Shown here: positions 37,515-50,500 of the stretch, in pieces
How the letters are laid out: each line of letters starts with the position of its first letter
Position numbering within the stretch: position 1 is the stretch's first letter
Source of the DNA: Pelodera strongyloides
Taxonomy: Eukaryota > Nematoda > Chromadorea > Rhabditida > Rhabditidae
NCBI GenBank assembly: GCA_036852015.1
Contig: JAANDG010000219.1
Location: forward strand, 152,843-216,842
DNA length: 64,000 nt
Direction of reading: 5' to 3'
The notes under the pieces: model-generated
The model's input: only the letters and a program-made list of their open reading frames with translations
Databases searched by the model: none
What the model was told of the DNA's origin: nothing
Position numbers and translations under genes: made by a program

Positions 37515-38981
37515 TCTAACCGGTTTGTGACAATAAAATGTTTAGCTTTAACGAAAATAATAATTTTATGGGACGATAATAAATTATAGATATTTCAAAA
37601 ATACGAATATATTGACCGCAACAATAACGGATTATGGTGCACTTACTATGTGTTAGCTACGATGATAAAGTCTAGTTTCCTCCAATTCACATAGAGCTAT
37701 CTAGCTTCAATCTAGTATCGGCTTAGTGTCTATTGTGCAACTTCTTCTTTGTATCCATTTCAATTCAACTTTGATCTTCCAAACTTTGAACTGCAAGAGG
37801 ACGCTAAATTGCATAATTGTGGTTTTTGAAGAGGTTGGCGAGGATCGGTCTTTCTTCGGTCTAGCACAAAGAGGGGAGTTGCAGAATCGTTGCTAGATTT
37901 GTCTAATAATGGCATAAGGTTGCAGTTAAATGGAAAAAAAGCATTTCAATGCAACACGCTTCCCCACATCCCACTCTTTACTACGCGTAGGCAGCTTACA
38001 AGTTTACTGGCGTCTCCGTCTTTCAAAGATGCACATATTACATAAACAAACAAAACGACGCTTCTGAAGACTGCCTCAGATATTTTTCACTCCTATTTTT
38101 TTTACACCTAAACACTAAACTCAGACTACCCCTCCTTAGTGAGGGTATCTGGTCATGGTCAACCTCTAACTTACAATTAGCGAATATTATTTTAACTCTT
38201 TTGTATATTGTCACTGTCTACATCCTCTTTATCTCTTCATTTCTGAATAAACCCAAACAAACACTTACTTATTGGGTGTTTTGTTACTCTGTCACCGGGG
38301 AATTCCCCTGGTGAATCCGGAAATCTCTACGTGTCCCCTGTAGGCGTGTAACTTGATTACCGATTACCGCTCCCACTTCAGGGAGAAACTCCCTTTTCTT
38401 TCTCCTTTCTTCCTAATTGTTTATCTCATTCACAGTCCCATATTGACGTCGTTTCCTAGTTAAAGCAATTGTTTTATTTACGTGTGAATATCGCGTCATC
38501 CTTTAAGTTTACCTATTTTTTGTTGGTTAATTTATGATTTTTTACACATTAATTTCCTTCCGTGTTCGGGAATGGCACGGAATAAGTAGGTGGTTGGAAA
38601 TCTATTCGCAAAGTTATATGAGAAAGTGACATTCATTGGCTAAAATTACGCACACGACATGTCAACTACAATTTTTGAGTATGGGGCGAAAATGTTGACG
38701 CGAAAACTACAATATTCTCGGTATTTTTGCTCTATGTCACGTCCCATTACTGTAATATTCTAATTAACTTGTACTGTAATATTTTAATTAACTTGTAACA
38801 AAAGTCCATTTCCGATGTGTTTAATTGATTGGATAACCCACGATATGATGTCGATACCTTTCGCTGCATCTCCATTTTCTTGTACAGGATAAAGCGCACT
38901 CCAACCTTTTCTTCTCTCTCTCCCTCTCTCTCTCCCTCTCTCTCTCTCCCCCCCTCTCTCCCTCCCCTCTCTCTCTCTCCC

Positions 38982-39014
<33 letters not shown>

Positions 39015-41040
39015 CATAGCATCTGAATGTTAAACTCCACGCCATGTTCTTCATTTGTCTATCCCTTTTTCTGTATTTTTTTTTAGCTCATCATATCCCG
39101 CCTTTGATATAAAACGCCTGAATTTCTACCAAATAAAAAAGAACTTTTGTAAGAGATTTCGATACAAACCAAAGTCTTTGCTACTTGAGCTGTAAGACGT
39201 TTTCTCCCAAAAATTATCACATACGCTTATGAAAGCAGTTGACCATGACGTGATAGTGGGTAAAATTCACCAAATTTATTTTCCACGTTAGTTATAGCTA
39301 AGTTTTCACAATGGCGGCCGTACTAGAGTTCGCAGGAGTGATCCCAAAGCATTTGATGAGGGTGTATTTTGCACGGTGCGTGGTTGTAATGATCCGCATG
39401 TCCCTTGGTACCATAAAACTGCACTTTACTTTCCGGTCTCAGGTCAGGTAGCCTTCCATCTTGTAATCTTGATTTAACACGAAAAATACAGCGGTTTGTT
39501 TGAAATTCTTGAAAACTGCTGCCATCTAGTTTCCTTGACCTCTACAACTCTACAGACTCCGTTCCTATTCAGAAAAGCAGCTGCTCACCTTCTACTTTTG
39601 AGTTTTTCTTTGCTTTTGCTTATCAAAATTCACATGCGCTTCCTGTACCTGTAGCCTTGTTGTGTGTTATCTATAAGCCAGACCTTTGAATTTTTATTTG
39701 TGTTTGTATATTAGAGGCTTCGAACCATCAGTCATGCTTATCTCAAGTTTGCAATTCGTTTTTAACACAGCAATGATTACGGTAGGAATGTCTAGTAAGA
39801 AGTGGCATTTCTATATTTGTTTGCATAGAAACTTCTGGCTTTTGTGAACTAAATCACACCTAACGGCACTTTCGCGTTGCTCTGTATGTACATCTAAACA
39901 TCGATGTCTGCACTCGTACCGAAACATGTGTTCTTTGCTGGGCGGGACTTTGCCCACTACTATGTATAGAAAATTTTCCTCGCATTTATGTTTGAATAAC
40001 TGGGCGTTGAGTGGATCATTCTACTTTCAAGTTTCTGATTTTTGTCTCAATCTACATTGCCAAATTTGTGCATTTCTCACTCAGTGACTCAGTTTCGTGA
40101 CCTCGTTGATTTCAATTTCGCGTTTGTTTTTGAATGCATACTGTATATCAATGGATAATGCGTTTGATTCCGTTTTCAGATTCTTCACGTAATTCACACG
40201 CGATGCTTATTGGTGGGTTATATCTGTGTCTACAAAAAGTTAATAAAAAAAGGTTATGTGACGTAAATCGATGATGTATCGATCATTATAAGCTGAATGA
40301 GTACTGTATATAGTATATAGTGTATTAATTGGAAAACTCTGCTAACAAGAAGTTCACCGCAAAAAGGAGCCCCCACAGCAGTGTGTCCATAGGGTGCGCC
40401 GCTGGTGCGCGAGGTGTACAAAAATGTGTGTAATTCCAATTGACAGACCAGCAACGCCCTATTTGAAGGATGCTGTAGTTGCGCCACCAGTGCGCCACAT
40501 GCGCGCCAACTGAAATTTTACACCTTTCTTGCATCGTTTGGGATGGTCCGCGCCTCGCGATGGCGGCTTCTTCTTTACCCTTACAAGGCGACCGCGTTTA
40601 CATTCGTGTTGTTTTCACCATTGAACTTTTGGACTTATATGCCATATCATATCTAATAGGAATGTTATGAATGTAACTACAAGTTTTATAATTTATAGTT
40701 CAACATCAAAAACTTGTTCAATAAAAAATGGTTAGATAAATGTTTAGTTAGAAAGTCAAAAATCGTTAGATGGCAGTGGCTTCAGCAGGTTATTTATATT
40801 CTCGAGAATTTGCGTACGAATTTGCGTATTTGATTTTAAACGAAGGTTTCAAAGACCGATAGACGGCGATAGACCCACATGCGGCTTTATAGCGCGATTC
40901 ATTTCAAAGAAAAATAGGCTCTATTCGTTTTACGAATGGAAATTAAACAACCCAACCACCATACACAATAAAATGGAGGCAACTAAACTAATTGAAATAA
41001 AGAGAAAATAGGTTTGAAGTATTTTCCAATGAAATTGTGT
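37515..41040. other. Mostly non-coding stretch; CT microsatellite; possible THAP-like exon
   Basis: A CT/CTCCC microsatellite lies at 38910-39015. At about 39305-39442 (plus) one frame reads RTRVRRSDPKAFDEG then VFCTVRGCNDPHVPWYHKTA and LYFPVS to a possible donor. C-x4-C followed by an aromatic-FP block resembles the start of a THAP zinc finger. No Cys/His partner exon was found. The rest shows nothing recognisable. Confidence 0.35.
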
Positions 41041-41042
41041 CG

Positions 41043-41091
41043 ATGGGCTCTTGTCTGAGGACAATCTCTACGAGGAAGTCTCGTAGAGCGG
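41043..41091 (+). CDS. Candidate first exon A of the ACSF2-like gene
   Basis: ATG with MGSCLRTISTRKSRRA, ending in a strong donor (GCGG|GTAAGT) in phase 1, which fits the exon at 44581. The Arg/Ser/Thr-rich, acid-free composition would suit a mitochondrial targeting peptide, as in ACSF2 proteins. It competes with the candidate at 43614; both could be alternative starts, or neither may be used. Confidence 0.3.
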
Positions 41092-41099
41092 GTAAGTTC

Positions 41100-43600
41100 T
41101 TTTTATAAATTATTATTAATTGTACGTTACAAAGAATACCGTATCGCAAGCACTAACCTTATTGTGTAGTGTCAACGAACTACCAAGAGCCAGCCCATTT
41201 ATTCTCACTAAAACACGAAATTCGAAAACTTTTTCCAAATTGCAAATGAGTTTTGTTGAGCTGACCGAACAACGCGTAACTTTTGCTTGGAGATGGTATC
41301 AAACTATTCCTACTGTGTGTTTCACCGAATACATAGTTAGTGAGCGATCATTATCTTTCGCACAATTGTTCCAAGATTTTGGCAGTTTGCAAAAGGGCGT
41401 ACCTAGATTTTTATACGGTTGTTCCCCTTTTTTCTTTATGTGGAGCGGGTAATCCAACAAAGGCTTCTCCATGTTCGCTACCAATTATTGTACCAAAGAC
41501 GTAGAATTTGCGCAATTGGTAAGAATGTCGTGGGAAAGTCTGAACCTACATACTCTCTCTTTTGTATACGATTTTGCTTCCATGTCTGTTTATTCAATAA
41601 TAATGTATAAACCATTTACTGGCAAAGTATTTTTGTTGTTAAACTCCTTGTTTTGCCATAACGAATTGTGCAGCTCATGCGTTTTTTGTTATGGCATTTG
41701 TCCCATATAATGACCGTCACTCTAGATCTAGACTCTAGTTTACGGTTTGCTAAACAGAGTTTTTAATGGTTTGAATAATTTTCTAGTGAATAATTTGGAA
41801 TTGTGTCGATCGTGTCCGATGTGAAAATATTGACTAAAATTTGACATTGGTACCTAAAGTTAACAGATCGCAATTTCTTCGTTCATGTGAAAACTACGAT
41901 TTTTTTTTGAACATCTATTTCAATGTGAACTCTCTGATGTGTTTTTGTTCCCAATCATTTGGCGCAACTTGCCCCTTAGAAATGACCTTAATTTGACGTG
42001 ATTCTGGCAGATAAAACAAGCCTTTGGCTCAAGTTGAACCCAATACTTACACATTAACTTCACAACTTTGCATCCGGTATCTTAGTAAACGATCTCGACA
42101 AAAGGAAGATAGATAGATAAATCATTACTGCAAATGTACTGGAGTACCGCGAATCTCGCACCTTATGCATTCGGTGACTCATAATAAGTGCATAAAAGGG
42201 CAAGTAAACCTTATATGTAAATAAATAGTTTGTGAAATATATAAATTATACGATAAATATTGTTTGTTATGTAGAGACAAAGCTTGACCTGCCATACTCC
42301 CATAATACGACCATACGGGTGAACGCGCGATTGTTGGAACCGAATCTTAGGAGCGCGTGCCATTAGCGAGACTTAGACTTTGACTTTTTAGGGTTAGAGG
42401 TCATTGAGGGTAGCTGTCGGCTTTTGGCTTATGGAGGATTTCTTACTGGGGATGTCCTTAACGTCGTTCTCCCAGGGAATGATTTACGGGTACATAACAC
42501 TATCGGTGGTCAAACGGTTAGTTCCGGTGTTAGTGATCGCCCACAGCCAACGCAGGCTTGGGAAGGTCAGCTCTGCATACCACCTCTCTTTATCTCTATC
42601 TGTCTAGTTTCTCTCTCTATTAGTATCTCTCTTTCTCTACCTGTGGATGAATGTATACACCATAGATGAGAGAGAGAGAGGGAGAGAGAGATAGAAAGAG
42701 GGCTAGGGAGAGAGCGAGTTCGCCGATCCCATTTTCTCTCTATCTCGTTCTTGCACACAGAAATAATCAGCGAATGTATTATATGATCCAAATCGTCCGA
42801 TTTCTATCTCTTCAGCAGATTGACCCTCCTTTCAATAGAGCCGCGACAAACTTTATAAACACTTTTTTTATTTATTATTTATTTACTAGATGTCGATCAA
42901 CCACATGTTAATAGACCACCTTTTAGATTAGCTGTGTAAATGTACCAAAAGCTCTGACCTGGTAGATCTACCTGAATAAGCAGAAGAATAGCATGGAAAC
43001 CGGTTATTATCTCAACATAATGCGTTGTTCCTTATTGTCTTTTTCGTAGACATATAATTGATGGAATGTACCGGATCACCAAAGGGCTCACGATAAAATC
43101 AATATATTAGAATATTCTCATAATATTTTGCTCATGCTGCATAATCTGCCAATTTGTCTGCCTTTCTGTGAGTCTGACCTCTGACCCTCGAGCTCAGAAT
43201 GTTACCCTCCTTCTCAAAACAGATTTACTCTACTTTTACAAATGTCTTGTCGTATTGAGATTAAATGTGAATAATATATGAATATAAAAATTGTAGGCAA
43301 TCACTTTACACTCCCAATTTAAACAACATCAGCCGATGTTATGAAATGCATAGACGAAGCAGAAAATCGAATTATGATGTAAAAATATGAATTAATCTCC
43401 TCAAAGCTTTTTAAATGATACAGTAATACTTTCAAGAAAACAATTTATTTAATTATGCATACTTAAAATACTTTTTTTTATGAATTTCCTTGTTATCTTA
43501 TGATTTTATGCCAGAATCGTGTACTTGAATTATTGCTAATATTTGGATCACATCCGTACATCAAATGTGATTTTTTTAGCAATTCAGGTAATTTAAACAA
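41100..43600. other. Non-coding stretch (intron of ACSF2-like gene if exon A is used)
   Basis: CT/GA simple repeats near 42590-42725. The ORFs at 41120-41710 have no splice or family support. Confidence 0.5.
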
Positions 43601-43613
43601 TTAAAAACTAAAG

Positions 43614-43647
43614 ATGAAGACTAAGCCATCGAGAAGGGAACAGCCAG
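43614..43647 (+). CDS. Candidate first exon B of the ACSF2-like gene
   Basis: MKTKPSRREQP, then phase 1 at CCAG|GTAATT, compatible with the exon at 44581. It is closer to the rest of the gene than exon A but has a weaker donor and a less presequence-like composition. Confidence 0.3.
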
Positions 43648-44108
43648 GTAATTGCACTATTACTTACTTATAGCCCTTATTTCGTATTTACTGTTTTCTC
43701 GCGGACAGATGTATTACTCTCTTTGTTTCGTGTTCTGTGAAAAACCATGAGGTTCTAGTTGTACTGCTTGATATACAATTATGTAACCAACGACATACAA
43801 TTTGTGCAATATGTGCGTGGGCAGTATGTAAAGGTGTGAAAAAGGTACCTCAGCGACAAGACCCGAGCAAAATATGAAAACATAAACTTCTATAACCTTG
43901 AAAATTTGAGTCAGAGTCAGAAATTCAAAGAACATTTCGATAAATCATCCGGAAATGATATCATTAACTTCCACTGTTGCACAATCAGAACAAGTGCATG
44001 CAGTACAGGGTCCACCGGAATTATTTCCATCACTAAACATGGGTCACAGCGCGATAAATAGCCATATATAGTTAAATAGCCATAACTCCAGCAATTATTT
44101 ACGTTTAA

Positions 44109-44263
44109 AGCGATATGCTAGCCTCTTTGGAAAATTTGCATATGATAAGCAAATCCTATGTATCCTATGCTAATTTTGTACGATTGCCGTGGACGATCGT
44201 GCAAAATTAGCATAGAATACATAGGATTTGCTTCAAATTTTCCAAAGGGGCTAGCATTTCGCT
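44109..44263. mobile_element. TTAA-flanked palindromic element, family H
   Basis: TTAA at 44105-44108 and 44264-44267 flank 155 bp, with CCTATGTATCCTATGCTAAT mirrored around GATTGCCGTGGACGATC. Compared with 32611-32773, the right arm has lost a few bases. Confidence 0.85.
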
Positions 44264-44580
44264 TTAAGCAGCGTACAATAACAACGTATCGTTGCATAGA
44301 TATATGTTTAGCTTTTTCGGAAACCCCACCTCAAAGTATATAAACATAAGACTATTCAGTATATAAGGTTTTTTTTACAAATTATATACGTGGAGGTTGT
44401 TCATGTATCACTTCATCTGTTAGAACAGCAACCTGTGCGAAATTAAAAACAAAAGCACAAATTAGGAAAGTATCTAAGGTAAGGACCCCGGTGTAGAATA
44501 GAATATTGTAAAAAAAAATTAAATAAAAAATTGTTTAGAAGAGAAATTGGCATTGGACGACTCACTTGTTTCTGCTGTAG

Positions 44581-47500
44581 TCCAACCATCAAGGAAGAGT
44601 TACGTACATGGAGTTAGCGAGTAAGTTTTACCTTTTTATTAATTTATCATTGGTCGATTATTGATTTATTGATAAAGTTTTTATCCCGACAATATTATAT
44701 GTAAGACCTTTTAAAATCATATGATATGGGCATGCAGGAGAACGGTGAGTACGCAAGACACCTGGGGTACGCACACCACCGGCCCCACCTGGGGTACGTA
44801 CACGCAGAAAGGTGTTTCGCCCATGATTGCCTCGCCGGGTGGTGGTTTCAAAGTTGTTACGGCCGGAATCGAACTCGGGTCCATTGCGTTAGAGACGAAC
44901 GCGCTGCCACTGGACCAATATTTTTAAATATTTTTTTTTCGATAAAATATAAATCAATACCATTTCAGCATCGCTCTTCTCCATGACACAATTGCTGAAC
45001 GTCTGCGCATGGCCGTTGATCAAGTAAGTTACTTGCATTATCGAACTACACCGCGTGAGAAGCTGAGCCACTTGAATGTGCTCAGCCTGTATGTGTTTTC
45101 TCTCTTTTCATGTTAATTTACATTTGCTACTGTTTTTCGTTTTTTTTCTAAATAAAGAGTTTAATATAACTAATGCAAATATATAATATATTGATTGTTT
45201 TTCATTGATTTTTGATCCCTCCTTACTTTTTTTGTTGCTAAAACTTGATTGGTTCACGTGTTTCCCACATGTAATACATTCTGTTGGACTTTGTTTCTCG
45301 GAATAATATTCATAAGATAATGATAACATCTTCTTTATCCCTTTTCTCACTGCAATGTCTCTCGATTTTTGCCCCGGATATGACGGATGTTATGTTATGA
45401 TAAATGCACATAATCCTTTACAACAATGGAAATCCTGTCAGTGAAAATCAACTGCATGACAGGCAGTTGAGTTGAGGGACTGTAGCCAAATTACCGTATG
45501 ATTGTTCCGGTTTTAGGTATTCCTTAACTTCGCGGTACTCAAGATGCGGAAATAATAATTATACATCCTTTAACGTTCGAATAACACTAATTTATTATTA
45601 AAGGGAATATGTAGGCACTCAAAATGAGCAACACAACTGCGAAACTAGAGTTTCCACACCAGACATGAATTTAAGTAGGCGACTGAATATGTAAATTCGA
45701 ATATTCTCATTTGCATGCAAATATGTCGCTGTTACATGCTATATGCCGATGTATGCACACATATGCAAAATTTTTTGCTCCATCAGCACTGCCGTGTAAG
45801 CCAGGGGGTCAAGCAACGCGTTTACTATGGAAAAGATGAACTTTGAAAATCATTTTCTTTTAAATGGGAAACTTTTAACAATTTTTGTTGTTGTTTCCTT
45901 AATGAGGAACACACATTCTATTAATACAGCTTAACTTCAAAAAGGGCATACATATTCCCTTTAAAGTGAAGCAGTGCCCTTCACACACCTTATTGTAGCA
46001 TTTTGCATGAATACCACTTCAAGCATGGTTTAATTATCCACGTTGAATTAGTGTTCAAATTTATAGACTACAAACTAAACTGCAGACAGTGCAGTGCAGT
46101 ACCATGCGCATTGCCATTTAATTGGGATTTATGGTGACGAGAACTGAAATGAGCTACTATGAACCATGAAAAGATGCAGCAATCTGATATATTCCACCTG
46201 GGGCCATAAAATAATGTTGATTTTCAGGTTCCGGATCGCGATTTTGTCATCTTCAAGAGAGACGGAGTCCGGCTCACATATGGACAACTTTTAAAAGAGG
46301 TAAAGTTTTTCAGAAACAGGTATTTAGTCGACAAACCCAAGAAACTGAAACTCACAAATTTATAAGTAAGATTGTACTTATAACTCACAAAAAGTCCTGT
46401 CATCTTATATGGTTCCATTTTCCATTCTTATATCAAACTTGATTATTTATTTATTTTTATTTATTAAATATTTATTATTTATATATTCATATTCATTCCT
46501 TCTTTTGCATTCGTTTTCCCAGTAAATCGCAAGCGTTCATAGATCTCCGCCGGCAATCAAGTGTGTAATTTGTTTTGTTGTTGATGAACAAACGGTTCTG
46601 ACAAATATGTTGAAACCGATATACATCTCGTCGAAAATAGCACTACTCGGAAGTCAAAGAGAGAAATTAGGCTTAGGAAAAGAAATAAAATAGCCAAACA
46701 AAGAACACTGCAGGGATTTCTTTATTTCCCGTACCGGAAGTAGCAAACGGGAGCTAAAGACCAAGAACTGGCCGGACCGGCATCTCACATTAGCTTGCTT
46801 TATATCTTTGTGTACGGTAGCAAGCAATATATATATTTGCTTTAGTCAGAAAGACTGGCCGCCGGATTGGTGCACCTTGGTGTGGAGAAGGGTGACCGAG
46901 TTGGTATCTGGGGGCCCAACACCTTCGAATGGGTGGTCACCATGTTCGCTGCGGCTCTGGCTGGATACATATTGGTAAGTCGTTCTAAATACGTTTTTTT
47001 TGCTGCATTCTGAATTTTTTCCGTGCTCCGTGCTGCCATCACCCGTACTTGTAGCGAAACTGTGGCGCACCTCTCGCTTTTCCTCCGCAACATATTCATA
47101 TGTGCCATGTTTTCGCCATCACCCGTTTGTAACCATTGTGCGCGGAGCCGCCTATTTGGATTTTATCAGTTATTTTATCAGCTATTAGTTATAGAAAATA
47201 TTTTTCAGGTAAACATCAATCCTTCATACCAATCCGAAGAGCTGCGGTTTGCAATCGACAAAGTCGGGATCAAAGTGTTAATTGCCCCACCTGGATTTAA
47301 GAAGAGCAATTACTACCAGAGCGTTAAGGTGGGCAATTGAATCAATATATGTTCACCCTTATTTTGTAAGCAGCCTGGTTTTCTGGTTCTGAACACCACA
47401 ACAACTTCATTCACAATTGCATGCATTGTTACCGTACTGAAAGAGGAAAAATATAATTCCCTAGAAATTATGATCACAATTGAACAGGTAATATTGACTA

Positions 47501-50500
47501 TTGACAGGATTAAATTTTTTCATATAGTATTGAAAAAACAATGGATCGGTTTAAAATTGAATATTTGAGGATATCATTCCTGAGGTGGTGACCAAGCCCG
47601 AGGGTCGATCCGATCTCAGCACTCACAACTTCCCCACATTCAGACATTTGATCATCTTTGACAGGGAGGACAGGGCATATCAGTCAGTTTTGTTAATAGT
47701 TTTATTCAATTTGGCATCCTACAACTAAAGATAAACTCCACGTTTCATCGAATATACATATTTGTGATCGTAAGGCATGGAAGATTCAATCAGTCGACTG
47801 ATCAGATTAGCAGAAAAATAAGGCCGACATGTCTATGGAATAAGATCGAAAAAAAATTTGTATTGTTTATATGCTCTTTTCAACGTGCAGCCAAACGTGG
47901 AAAAGGTAACAATAAATGAAAAATCTCCGAGGTCTTGTATTGAAGGAAAGTAGTTTTAGGCGTTTCCGGCAAATGTCCTCCAGCACAAAACGGTACATGA
48001 CAAAATTTCTTTCAGCACACTCTTCACGAACCACATGCCACACCGCTTTAATGTTATTTTGTAGGGGCGCGTGGAAATGGACGGATGTTATGGCAATGGG
48101 CACCGAAGAGGATTACAATAAGCTGAGGCGAATGGAGAGAGACACCGTCCCCGATGATGCAGCCAATATTCAGTACACAAGTGTACGTTTTACAAATAAA
48201 GGGAAGGAAACGGTGGTTCGGTATTTCGTGGTCTTTCGTAGTCTCCATAACTAAAAGAATGTTCATGATGCACGCTTAGAAAGTAATGTTAACCTAACCA
48301 AAAAACCCTACCGTAGGCATTAGCTCACTCACCCAGAGCCCGGTCTCACCAACAAATCCGTGGGTCACGGAACTTCCGTGCGCCACGAAATAGACCACAG
48401 AAAGCAACGATGCAGACAACTCTGAAGTTTTACTTTACATGTAAATGTTGGCGGGACCGGCATCATGTTAAATACTTGTCTTAAAAAATTGTGTACTCCA
48501 AAAATCGTATGTACTTTTCACACAGTTATACTCGAGCCTGGACGGTTTTTAATATTTTTAGACATTTATATTCAGAGTAATTAGTCCATAAATTGCTAGA
48601 TAAACCTCTTTCTTTAATTTTTAACCATACGCCCACGCGAATAGAGCCTCCTCCAGGTTCTTGCCTTTTATTCTAAAAGTGGTCGTTCTGGCTGTTTATC
48701 TTCATCGGACTACGTCATCTGTTCAGAATGAGATTCCACTTTGTGTTCACTTGAGCGAAATCATTTAATTTACGAAAAAGAACAACAATTTGCCAGTGGC
48801 ACTGAGTAGAAAGAGGATGTTCGTTTATTTGGCAACAAATTACAATGGGGAACAAAACATTCGCAACGCCGCAAAATGTGATGGGAAAATACACAAAATA
48901 AGCGGGTAACGCAGTTTATGTTAATTAATTACGCACATTTTTTATAGTTTATTCTGTATTTAAAGGGAACCACCGGCCAACCAAAAGGTGCAACGCTCAC
49001 CCATCACAATGTGATCAACAATGCATATTTTGTTGGAATCAGAGCTGGATACCACGAAAAGGTGAGAGTGAAAGTGCTCAAAAAATTTTATTACTAAATA
49101 ATAATATTTTTTGGATGGTCTGTTGGACATACATAGATAATGATAGTAGAGGTCAAATCAAATATGCCCAATATCCTAGTAGCCCTACTCTGCCCGCAAA
49201 TAACTAACAGCGGAAACGTAGGTGCCAGAGCTTGATTTACATAGTGATTTTCATGAACCACACATGCGTTGGATTTATTTGATACCGTCCCTGAAACCGT
49301 GTTAATGCATAACACATATATTCTATAACAATCTTGTTCAGCGCACGATCATATGCATTCCAAACCCACTTTACCATTGTTTTGGCTGTGTAATGGGCGT
49401 CCTCGCGGCTCTAATTCACCAGCAGACTTGTGTGTTCCCGGCTCCATCTTTTGAAGCTCTTGCGGCACTTCAAGCCGTTCACGAGGAGAGGTCGGTGACA
49501 ATAATTATTATTATTGAAATAATAATATAATATTTTTATTGTGCTTCATGGGGGCTATCCTATGTTGATCTCCGGTGCAGTTCTCATGTGGAAAGATATG
49601 AATCACTTTTGCGCGAAACATGACGTTGAAAACACTAAAAGTCTAGCACGTCACTGGACCGAAATAAGCAAGAGAGAGTCCAGAGAAATGAGTAACATGA
49701 TAGAATGATAATGATGGAGGTTGCAAAGATTGCGAGAACGAGAAAGGCTCTTCTCCATATGTCTATCAACTATCAAAAACATGATTGAAGAAAGAAGATG
49801 TTTTGTTCTATAAAGATACAGAAGAGTTTAGAACACACAAATATAAAACAAATTGATATGTGTTCCATGTAATGTTTGATGAATCCATTCGCAACATATT
49901 ATTTTATAATTATCAAGTTCAAATAAGTCGATACAGTATTGATAAATTTCTGAACATTCCACCTTTGTTGGTGTGTGCTGAAAAGCTAATAAAATGTTCA
50001 AATCTTCAAAATGTGTACAAAGACATATGGGCGATGAATATATGTTATTTATATTTTTTTGTATTATCAAAAACTGAAATGTACACTTTTTCATTTTCAG
50101 ATGCACAGCTCTTTACGGAACTCCAACCATGTTCATTGATATGCTTAACCATCCAGAATACGGAAACTACGACTATTCAGATATCAGATCAGGTTAGAGA
50201 TCCAGTCATAATTCATAAGTTAGGAACTTAGGCGGCTAGGTTTCTAAGTGGTTATTCTTTAAGTCATAGATAGGAAATGATACTTGTGATAATTGGTCGG
50301 GAAATAAAAGATTAATATAAAAAATTCATTCAGGATTTGTGGCCGGAGCGCCTTGTCCAATCACTCTCTGTCAAAGATTGGTCAGCGAAATGAACATGAA
50401 AGATCTGCAGGTGAATTTATTGTTTAGAAGGAATACGTTTTTATGTCTGGACTCGCTTAAAGAAAGGGTCAGGCCCATTTCAAATGACCGCTATTTTGAT

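Noticed and set aside
47916..48254. 112-codon plus-strand ORF taken as a whole
   Set aside because: Only 48065-48182 is an ACSF2 exon, reached from an acceptor at 48064; the rest is intron.
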